Shown here: positions 26,447 through 33,599 of the stretch, piece after piece
Layout: each line of letters starts with the position of its first letter
Position numbering within the stretch: the stretch's first letter is position 1
NCBI RefSeq assembly: GCF_041060425.1
Contig: NZ_JAULBC010000011.1
Location: 156,409 to 220,408, forward strand
Direction: 5' to 3'
From: Danxiaibacter flavus
GTDB lineage: Bacteria; Bacteroidota; Bacteroidia; Chitinophagales; Chitinophagaceae
DNA length: 64,000 nt
Notes under the pieces: model-generated
Databases searched by the model: none
What the model was told of the DNA's origin: nothing
The model's input: the letters and a program-made list of their open reading frames with translations, nothing else
Made by a program: the position numbers and the translations under genes

Positions 26447-26561
26447 ACAGAAGGTAAATTATTTACTGACTTTACGCACTTCTATCCACAAAATCAAATG
26501 CTTTTGGATATTTCAGAGAACAGTTATATAGATTCCATTCTCTCGTGAATACCTCGCTATT

Positions 26562-26593
26562 ATTGTGATCCACAAAAAAAAATGGATCACAAT
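26562..26593 (-). terminator. Hairpin just after the propeller lipoprotein gene
   Basis: A perfect 11-bp stem (attgtgatcca with tggatcacaat) has a loop that is almost all T on the coding strand. It begins 17 bases after the stop at 26610. The T-run is in the loop rather than after the stem, so it may attenuate or protect the mRNA end rather than terminate. Confidence 0.5.
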
Positions 26594-26609
26594 GCGTAAC
26601 GTCAATTAT

Positions 26610-27671
26610 CTATTTTAGTTTACCAATGCGTATTTGCTTTTTCACAGCATCATAAGTGTAAATTGATGCATCATCACTTGACACAGCAAATGCCTGAATA
26701 TCTTCTGAGAGGTTAATCTTCTTTACCGGGTTTCCATCCCAACTGTAAACGTAAATGCTATTGCCATAAGTGAAATTTTCAGTGAAGAATTTTCTTCCTG
26801 AAAATAAAAGATAAATATAGTTTTCCGTCGTCATACCTGTCAGAAATGCTACAATAGTGTTGTTACCACATATCGCTATTTCTTTACCATCAGGGCCAGT
26901 CATTTTGTTCATTTGAGGATCAAACCCATCAGGCCCATAGACCATACGAGATTCCCCTGTTTTTAAATTAACTATTTCAATTTTGTCAGTATATCGGTAT
27001 GCCAAAACGCACCGATCATGGGAAGGCTTTATGAACAAGAAATTCTCCATGGCAGATTTATCGTAATTAGACGCAGGAGTATTGGCATCATGCCCATAAG
27101 GAACTATGCCACACTCCGGCTTTCCATCAGCACTAAGATTAAGAAAATCAATTTTATTGTCGGAATTGAAATTTCCACTACCTATAGCGGTGGAGTCATC
27201 AAGCAATTTTAGAGAACGATAAAAACCACTTGTAAGATTTTTTTCAAGAATGACACTACTTGTATCCAGGATATTTTTGAATTTATTGAATACAACAGTC
27301 TTTTTATTAATATCATAAGCCCAAATGTTACCATCCGATAACACTCCAGAGGAAAGGAACCCCATGGCTTGTCCATATTTTCTGCCAAATTCAATTCTCT
27401 GAGATAATAATTTACCGTGAGCCGCATCATATAAAGAGAAATGATACTTGCTTTTTCCAGTAGGCATGCTATTAACCAGCATTAGAACCGAATCATTATA
27501 CATGTCAAGGTAATCCGGAGCATTTGTTGCGCAATCAATAAATAGCGATTCCGTAATATTTTGCTGATCAGGGAAACTTTGTTTTGGGTGATTGTTTTTT
27601 TGTTGTCCGAAGCAACCCGTTAAAAGAAAAATCACTAACCCGAATACAATAATTGGAGATTTTAAATACAT
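26610..27671 (-). CDS. BF3164-type six-bladed beta-propeller lipoprotein
   Basis: This 353-residue lipoprotein has lipobox LLTGC with Cys20. Propeller blades are suggested by repeated strands such as YHFSLYDAAHGKLL, NIWAYDINKKTVVF, VLAYRYTDKIEIVNL and IYVYSWDGNPVKKINL; the last is the most characteristic motif of the Bacteroidota BF3164/TolB-like six-blade family. No catalytic motif is evident, so a binding role at the envelope is likely. In gut Bacteroides such lipoproteins occur near very small secreted peptides; here a four-Cys peptide gene lies 137 bp upstream on the same strand. Confidence 0.75.
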   Translation of the reverse strand: MYLKSPIIVFGLVIFLLTGCFGQQKNNHPKQSFPDQQNITESLFIDCATNAPDYLDMYNDSVLMLVNSMPTGKSKYHFSLYDAAHGKLLSQRIEFGRKYGQAMGFLSSGVLSDGNIWAYDINKKTVVFNKFKNILDTSSVILEKNLTSGFYRSLKLLDDSTAIGSGNFNSDNKIDFLNLSADGKPECGIVPYGHDANTPASNYDKSAMENFLFIKPSHDRCVLAYRYTDKIEIVNLKTGESRMVYGPDGFDPQMNKMTGPDGKEIAICGNNTIVAFLTGMTTENYIYLLFSGRKFFTENFTYGNSIYVYSWDGNPVKKINLSEDIQAFAVSSDDASIYTYDAVKKQIRIGKLK

Positions 27672-27698
27672 ATTTCGATCTATTAAGATGCTAAAAAG

Positions 27699-27727
27699 TT
27701 AGCGCTCACTTGAAACGCAAGCGCTAA
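27699..27727 (-). promoter_or_regulatory. Small inverted repeat in the propeller gene leader
   Basis: Arms ttagcgct and agcgctaa are separated by 13 bases and lie 28 bp before the propeller gene start. They could be an operator or an mRNA hairpin separating peptide and propeller expression. Confidence 0.35.
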
Positions 27728-27808
27728 TTATCATTTTGCAGAAAACACTTCAAATCAGCCTTTGCTTAAATGAACAAACGCCAATAAAAAGATTAATTGC
27801 AACTTTGT

Positions 27809-28015
27809 TTAAAAGGGGACAGTGTAACAGCCCGCGGCCATATAGGGCATACAACCAATCACATAGGCATTACCACTAGCACAAACATACGAGTAGGATC
27901 CCATGTATATGCACCCGCCACGATATTCTAATTGTGCAGTACTTTTCTTTAACGAAAACACAGAAACCAAAGTAATGGTTAATAATAGTGCGGCAAGTTG
28001 AAACCTTTTTTTCAT
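27809..28015 (-). CDS. Secreted four-cysteine peptide (68 aa)
   Basis: The precursor starts MKKRFQLAALLLTITLVSVF and has a likely signal cleavage after STAQ (residue 28). The mature peptide of about 40 residues is rich in Tyr, Gly and Ala, with cysteines at 35, 45, 55 and 63: spacing 9, 9 and 7. It ends CYTVPF. Two disulphides are likely. It resembles in size and context the NVEALA-type peptides of Bacteroides that sit by propeller lipoproteins, but does not carry their sequence motif. It lies between the O-antigen-ligase-like and propeller genes. Confidence 0.7.
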   Translation of the reverse strand: MKKRFQLAALLLTITLVSVFSLKKSTAQLEYRGGCIYMGSYSYVCASGNAYVIGCMPYMAAGCYTVPF

Positions 28016-28332
28016 TGACTAAGATTTTAAAATTAATGCTTCATTTTTATTTTTTTACTGAAAGGCTAACAGGCTGAAGCGATAACCCATTTAGCAACCA
28101 TAATTGATTTTTAAATTATATGCAAATAGTTTTTAATGTTATTCTCTCTCGTTTGAATTAAATATTTGATATTTTTGGCCAATTATTCTTACTTGTTAAT
28201 TCTGAATGGCTTAACCAAAAGCAAGGTATTTATCAGATAAAATGCTAAAGCCCTGACTGAGTTGAATTATACATTTACTAAAAGCTGAACAATACATTGA
28301 TTAAATGCATATTTTATTTTTTTAATAAATAC
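28016..28332. other. AT-rich spacer before the peptide gene
   Basis: This 317-bp spacer has no frame or hairpin that I can support. Its length suggests that the peptide gene has its own promoter. On the minus strand an aactatttgcatataattt stretch near 28115-28135 loosely fits a TTTG/TA-type promoter. Confidence 0.3.
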
Positions 28333-30189
28333 TTAAGAAGAACGCTTAATACCGTGAACTTCTTCTTTGATCCAATTAACTTCTATCGATGGTATTTTAA
28401 CTGGCATAGTCAGAATAATATCGGCAGCTTTCCTGACATTAAAAGTATCATTAGCTTCAACATACAGTTTTAGCAATTCCAATCTTGTTTTAAATTTTGA
28501 TGGAATGTAATTAACGAGATCAACATAGGTTGTAATAGCAGCATCAATATTTTTTACCTTTTTATAGCAAATGCCAAGAGCCGCAATATTTGATTCTGCC
28601 AAAAAGTATTTTTGAGCTTCTTTAAGAATTATCGTGGCCTGGTAATAGTTTGCGCTATCTTCAGTAAGGAGCATTCCAAACTCAGATAAAAATTTTCCAT
28701 TGAATTTCAATACTGGATAGAGACTTTGGTATTCCAATTGTGCATTTTTTCTTGAAGAGTAATTCCTTGCCCTTTCCCAATGTTTTACGCCTTGCAATTG
28801 CCTCCAGGAAACTTGTATTGCAGCCAGCCCTATGACCATGGAAAGAACCACTACCAATCTCTGTAAATTAAAGTTTAGTTTTTTGGGTGTTCTCAGTATC
28901 TGGTTGTTTAAACCGCTCAGTTCCATGAGCATAGTGGGAAGACCAAAACAGAAGAACAGCATTAACAATAATATATTTGTCTGCAACAGATAAGACGTAA
29001 AGCCACACGTGAAAATCACAACCACAGTTAATTTGGACGCATTCAACAATGCTTTGCATTTAGGCGTTGTTTTTTTAAAAAAACTGTATACAAATAACAA
29101 TAAAACGAAAAAAAACAAAGCTCCTACCGTTTCAAAAAGTTGCAAAAAATCGTTGAAAAGAATGAAGCTGTCAGATGCACTTAAAAAATATTCAGTAGGT
29201 GGATTAGTGTGGTTCTTAAAATAGGACATCTGCCATTGTGGATAATACCATGTAAATCGCCCAATACCAGTCCCCAGCCAAAAATGATCGAAAAAATGAT
29301 CAAATCCAATTTCCAGCTTCATCATTCGTCCGTAAGTCGATAGCTTTTTTAAAAAGAAAAGATGATAGACCCCACAACAAATCACAATCGCAAAAAGAAA
29401 TGAACAAAATACAACAAGAACTCGTGGTAAAGTCAGAATACGTACTTTAAGAATCCTTGCATATTTTGAAAAAATGTATGCGCAAATAAGTAAGACAAAT
29501 GCAATTAGAGCTGTCCGTGATTTACAGCCCCATATGATCATGGAGACGAATAAGACTGATGCAGAAAATAAAGTTTTTTTTATTGACAGCAATATTTTGC
29601 CGTCCCATTTTGGATAAATTTTCTTTGGGACTTTAAAAACAGGCTTCTTAATCTCAAAAAAAGTATAGAAAACAAATGGAAGTTGCGATACAAGGTAACA
29701 ACATAGTATACCAGAATTCTGAAAGCTTCCTTCCACATTAAATAACCCAATTTTAAATGAAAAAAAATCCATTTGTCTAAATACCAAATACAATTCCCAA
29801 AAGAACATTCCAGAAAAAAAAACTATACCGAGATGAATTGCCTGCATATTTAGGGAAGGGAACATGCTAAAAAATATCAGAAGTATCACAAGGCATGTAA
29901 AATATTCATTTGAAAAAGAGTAGTATTGGCTAAAAAGCATAATACAGATAAAGACACTGGTAATAAGAACTAATCGCATCTGATTACCCGCAAACGCAGG
30001 CCTCCCAGAAAAGGATTCTATCCCAGATAAAATCAAAAATATAAACCAAATAGTCAACGCAACAAATGCTATAAAATATTGAGCATTATTATAAAGCTCA
30101 ATATTAAAAGCATATTGGTGGTAGAACAAAAAGTATATAGCTATCGAAAACAAAAACAATAACACAAGTAATTCCCTTGTCTTTTTCAT
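28333..30189 (-). CDS. Wzy/O-antigen-ligase-like membrane protein with TPR-like tail
   Basis: The 618-residue protein has about 10-12 membrane helices in the first 450 residues. It contains the region typical of Wzy_C/O-antigen ligases: FWLGTGIGRFTWYYPQW, then a large outside loop with NHTNPPTEYF, then DFLQLFETVGALFFF. The last 160 residues are helical and TPR-like (YQATIILKEAQKYFLAESNI, then AITTYVDLVNYIPSKFKTRL). In this superfamily, members ligate glycans to lipid A, polymerise O-units, or transfer glycans to proteins (PglL type). No glycan genes lie nearby, which favours a dedicated role, perhaps acting on a product of this cluster. Confidence 0.75.
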   Translation of the reverse strand: MKKTRELLVLLFLFSIAIYFLFYHQYAFNIELYNNAQYFIAFVALTIWFIFLILSGIESFSGRPAFAGNQMRLVLITSVFICIMLFSQYYSFSNEYFTCLVILLIFFSMFPSLNMQAIHLGIVFFSGMFFWELYLVFRQMDFFSFKIGLFNVEGSFQNSGILCCYLVSQLPFVFYTFFEIKKPVFKVPKKIYPKWDGKILLSIKKTLFSASVLFVSMIIWGCKSRTALIAFVLLICAYIFSKYARILKVRILTLPRVLVVFCSFLFAIVICCGVYHLFFLKKLSTYGRMMKLEIGFDHFFDHFWLGTGIGRFTWYYPQWQMSYFKNHTNPPTEYFLSASDSFILFNDFLQLFETVGALFFFVLLLFVYSFFKKTTPKCKALLNASKLTVVVIFTCGFTSYLLQTNILLLMLFFCFGLPTMLMELSGLNNQILRTPKKLNFNLQRLVVVLSMVIGLAAIQVSWRQLQGVKHWERARNYSSRKNAQLEYQSLYPVLKFNGKFLSEFGMLLTEDSANYYQATIILKEAQKYFLAESNIAALGICYKKVKNIDAAITTYVDLVNYIPSKFKTRLELLKLYVEANDTFNVRKAADIILTMPVKIPSIEVNWIKEEVHGIKRSS

Positions 30190-30852
30190 TTATGGTTTAC
30201 GCTATTTAGTGGTGATTCAATTTACAAGTGGACATTAAACTTTATTACCACACTTGTTTACCATTTACGTATGCAAATCTGTCTGCATCCCTTTTGTCTG
30301 GCTCACATTAATTTACTGCATGAATAACATGCCTCAATTCGATTTGCGGATATCTTTAAAAGAGCAGTGAAAGCATGAAGATATACACATCAGTATGTAC
30401 GGCCAATATCGCTTAGTGCATATTTATGCCCTTTAAATTTGATGATTTCTATGTAGTTGAAATTAAGAAAAGACCGTAAATGCATGGTTGCGATCGGATT
30501 TCAGGTTCTGTTTTAATACTGTCATCCTAGAAAATAGCGGTCTTTTAACAAAAATTGCTCTTCGGTCTCACTTTATTCAATGGATTTTACACCGCTCGAC
30601 GCTTCGTTGCCCGGCTTGCTTCCTGCCTGCATTATCTTTTGAGTTTAAAATGTGCTGCGTTTAAATAGGTTTTGATATTATTCGAATCAACGATGTTCGC
30701 AAAATGACGTTTTTTTTTCGCAAAGTGAAATTGTACTCGCGTCGGGGCCGGTTTAACTTGCTGTAATCATGTTCTTATTTTTATCAGAACCATCGGTCGA
30801 CATGGGGGATAACATTAAGTAAACAATGATTTAATTAAAACAATTGCTAAAT
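30190..30852. other. Spacer with a possible C-terminal gene relic
   Basis: Most of this 663-bp spacer shows nothing. On the minus strand from about 30307 down to a stop at 30245 the frame reads EPDKRDADRFAYVNGKQVW. The intact transglutaminase-like protein at 19669 ends RIFTYKNGKQIWW, so this may be the last scrap of a paralogue; the preceding frame (FKDIRKSN, GMLFMQ) parallels its YRNVPCN, SLLLLK region but contains stops. Confidence 0.35.
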
Positions 30853-31821
30853 ATGGAAACATCATCATCTACAACATCAGTTGATCTGGCAGCCCATGGC
30901 CATCCCATCTCAGATTTTTTTAAACAACCTTCATGCGCAGAGGAATGGGAACAGTATATGCTTACAGAGGAACAGGTTAAAGCTTTTGAAGAACAGGGAT
31001 TTATTTCCGGTATACGTGTATTGACAGATAACCAGGTTGATATATTAAACAACGAGCTGGAGAGCTTTCAATCGATAGGAGGAGAGAAGCGTGATTTGTT
31101 TTATTATTATGAAAGTAATGAATCAGTAGATGTAAGTAAAACACTTTTCCATGCAATTGGCGGATGGAGAGTGGCTCCGGGGTTTCATGACCTTATCTGG
31201 TCGCCCGCATTTCGCATGGCAGCATATCAGTTACTGGGGCAATCTTTCAGGTTGTTTCATGATCAGCTTTTTTGTAAGCCGGCTAAACATGGCGGTGTAG
31301 TTGCATGGCACCAGGATTTTTCCTATTGGACCTTTACCAAACCAATGCACCATCTTACATGTTGGATTGCGTTAGACGATTCGACTACAGAAAATGGTTG
31401 TCTCTATTACGTACCGGAAAGCCACAAATGGGGGTTGCTTCCTATCACAGGTCTTACCGGTGATATGGATGCTGTGCGGGAGGTTTTAAACAAAGAACAG
31501 GTAGAACTTTTTGATAAAAAAGTTACCAACGAATTGCCCAGAGGTTTTGCCAGTTTCCATCACCCGTTAATGATGCACGGATCATATGCAAATTATTCAG
31601 AAAGACCAAGAAGGGCTGTAGTACTCAATGCAATGGCTTTTAATACACTTGGAAACACCGAAAATTATCACAGGCTGGATGCACTAAATAGCTTTCCGGT
31701 AATGAAACAGGATGAAGTGCTGAACGGGCGTTTCTTTCCTCTGCTATTTGATGGTGACAAAGAAATTGGAAAGCTTAATGTTCCAAAGGTTAACACGGGA
31801 TTGTTATACAACGGGCAATAA
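30853..31821 (+). CDS. Phytanoyl-CoA dioxygenase (PhyH) family enzyme
   Basis: I choose ATG 30853 (METSSSTT); a TTG at 30844 would add three residues. The 322-residue cytoplasmic protein is an Fe(II)/2-oxoglutarate oxygenase of the PhyH family. The iron triad is His153 and Asp155 in AWHQDFSYW and distal His242 in MMHGSYANY; Arg253 or Arg254 in ERPRRAVV should bind 2-oxoglutarate. LTCWIALDDSTTENGCLYYV is the typical family core. It lies just before a XylR-type sugar regulator and GH38-like gene, so the substrate is probably a catabolic sugar or osmolyte derivative rather than an NRPS intermediate. Confidence 0.85.
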   Translation: METSSSTTSVDLAAHGHPISDFFKQPSCAEEWEQYMLTEEQVKAFEEQGFISGIRVLTDNQVDILNNELESFQSIGGEKRDLFYYYESNESVDVSKTLFHAIGGWRVAPGFHDLIWSPAFRMAAYQLLGQSFRLFHDQLFCKPAKHGGVVAWHQDFSYWTFTKPMHHLTCWIALDDSTTENGCLYYVPESHKWGLLPITGLTGDMDAVREVLNKEQVELFDKKVTNELPRGFASFHHPLMMHGSYANYSERPRRAVVLNAMAFNTLGNTENYHRLDALNSFPVMKQDEVLNGRFFPLLFDGDKEIGKLNVPKVNTGLLYNGQ

Positions 31822-32017
31822 TTTAAATGCCAGAGGTTGATTGGTAATGCCACGGGTTAAGTTTATGGTTGGAATCAGCACGCATATACCAGGCTCTGAC
31901 CTGCTCAAAAAGAACGGCTTTTCAGTTGGTATTTGTAATTGAACTTTGCAAAGTCTCTCTAAAAGAGTTTTACCTTAGTAAATATTTTTTTGTAATTCTT
32001 CATAAGCAAATTGCCAG

Positions 32018-33178
32018 GTGAAAAAAAGGTTTAAAGTAGCTGTATTGATGGATGTGTCCAGGGCTTACGATAGGGATGTATTAACAGGCATTACCAATTT
32101 CAACAAGATCCATGACAAATTCGTTTTCTTTTTCTTTTCTCCCAGGTACGTGCATAATGACAACCAGGCCGCTATAATCAAGCGTTTGGTTAAATGGCGC
32201 CCGGATGGTGTATTGACAAGAGAAGTTGATGGATTTAAGCAAATGCTTAAACTGAATGTGCCCCTTATCATATTTCCGCATACAAATTTGTATAAAAACG
32301 AAATAAATGTATGGGGAGACAATCATCTTATCGGTCAGGTGTCCGCAGAGTATTTTATTAACAGGGGCTATAAAAGTTTTGGTTTTTTAGGTTTTAAAGG
32401 TTTTCAATGGTCCGTAGAAAGAGAAAAGGGGTTTGTTGAATATGTGGGTAAGTTTGGACATAGTGTAAATGCTTTCAATTTCGATAATAAAAATTTATTG
32501 TGGGAGGAACTGCCGACGAAGCTTGTTGACTGGTTGAAGGTGTTCAAGAACCCGACTGCGATTTTTTCTGCAACTGATGAACTAAACATACTTCTGCTGG
32601 AGGCTGCGAAAAATGCCGGATTAAAAGTGCCTGATGATTTATCCATTATGGGGGTAGATAATGACGCCCTGATCTGTGAGACGACTAACCCAACATTATC
32701 GAGCATAGATCACAATGCATGGCAATATGGTTTCCAGGCGGCTATGATTTTAAGCAGGTGGATGGAACACGGCGAAAGGCCTGATTGCAATATTATTTGT
32801 AAGCCGGGTACCATTGTTTTAAGAAATTCTACAAATATAATGGCAATTGAAGACGAGCAGGTTCGCACCGCTTTGCATTATATTACAAATGTTGCGCCGT
32901 CAGAAGATATTTCTGTTGATGACGTTGTAAAGGTCACTACGTTATCAAGGCGAATTCTTGAAAAAAGATTTCAGCGGCTTATTAAAAGTTCAGTATTAGA
33001 GGAAATAAAGAAGGCAAGAATTCAGCGAATAAAATACCTGCTGGAATATTCTGAGTTAAGTATTTTGCAAATCGCCAGTGAACTAAATTTTAGAAACTTT
33101 GACAATATAACCAGGTATTTTAAGCAGTTTACGGGTATCAATCCAAAGGAATACCGAAACCAATTCAGGCGAGACTAG
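32018..33178 (+). CDS. XylR-type transcriptional regulator (LacI-like sensor plus AraC DNA-binding domain)
   Basis: The start is GTG 32018, giving MKKRFKVAVLMDVSRAYDRDVL. Residues 6-270 are a periplasmic-binding-protein fold (DNHLIGQVSAEYFINRGYKS, IFSATDELNILLLEAAKNAG, LSIMGVDNDALICE), as in LacI-family sensors. Residues about 285-385 are an AraC-type domain with two helix-turn-helices (LSRRILEKRF and ILQIASELNFRNFDNITRYF, then FTGINPKEYR). This order is that of E. coli XylR. It senses a sugar and probably activates the neighbouring GH38-like gene; a palindrome lies 100 bp after it. Confidence 0.9.
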   Translation: MKKRFKVAVLMDVSRAYDRDVLTGITNFNKIHDKFVFFFFSPRYVHNDNQAAIIKRLVKWRPDGVLTREVDGFKQMLKLNVPLIIFPHTNLYKNEINVWGDNHLIGQVSAEYFINRGYKSFGFLGFKGFQWSVEREKGFVEYVGKFGHSVNAFNFDNKNLLWEELPTKLVDWLKVFKNPTAIFSATDELNILLLEAAKNAGLKVPDDLSIMGVDNDALICETTNPTLSSIDHNAWQYGFQAAMILSRWMEHGERPDCNIICKPGTIVLRNSTNIMAIEDEQVRTALHYITNVAPSEDISVDDVVKVTTLSRRILEKRFQRLIKSSVLEEIKKARIQRIKYLLEYSELSILQIASELNFRNFDNITRYFKQFTGINPKEYRNQFRRD

Positions 33179-33278
33179 CGTTTCTATTGCTTTCCATGTT
33201 TTGCTTCTTGTTGCTTTATTAGCCGCATTCCCGCTATTTTTCTTTTGCAGCTAAGGGTTATTCTGTTTTTAATAAAAG

Positions 33279-33300
33279 TATGTTCATATGTATGAACATA
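33279..33300. promoter_or_regulatory. 22-bp palindrome, candidate operator
   Basis: Arms tatgttcata and tatgaacata flank a central TG, giving a perfect 10-bp inverted repeat. It lies between the XylR-like regulator and the GH38-like genes, 117 bp before the start of the dead copy. The short centre is unlike a terminator, so protein binding is the better guess. Confidence 0.45.
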
Positions 33301-33395
33301 ATTATTTATTTTTAATGCCAAAATATGGTTTCGGATCATTTCTAAGTGTGTCCGGAAATTATCCGGTCATTAAAAAGATGCCTTATGATTAAAAG

Positions 33396-33552
33396 ATGTT
33401 CGCGCTTTTGCTCCCTTTTCCACTTTTATTGAACGCGCAAATTAGTGCAATTGACGCCGGAAATGGTAACTCAGATAGTAAGATCTCAGATATTGTGATT
33501 GCCTTTTAAGATGCATGTTGATATTGGTTATACGAATTCAGCAACCAAATAG
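33396..33552 (+). pseudogene. Dead N-terminal fragment of a second GH38-like gene
   Basis: From ATG 33396 the frame gives a signal-like MFALLLPFPLLLNAQ, then ISDIVIAF, then a stop. Shifting by one base at the T-run near 33506 continues KMHVDIGYTNSATK to a TAG. The intact neighbour reads EIIVVFKTHFDIGYTH at the same place, so this is the start of a homologue, frameshifted and truncated after about 50 residues. Only 47 bases separate it from the intact gene. Confidence 0.75.
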
Positions 33553-33599
33553 AAGGTGTAAAAAAGTGAAATTTCGGAAATTAATTTAATGATACTTTT

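Noticed and set aside
30853..31821. PhyH oxygenase as an NRPS tailoring enzyme
   Set aside because: It is over 5 kb outside the cluster edge, sits with a XylR-type regulator and GH38-like genes, and is separated by a strong terminator at 36315.
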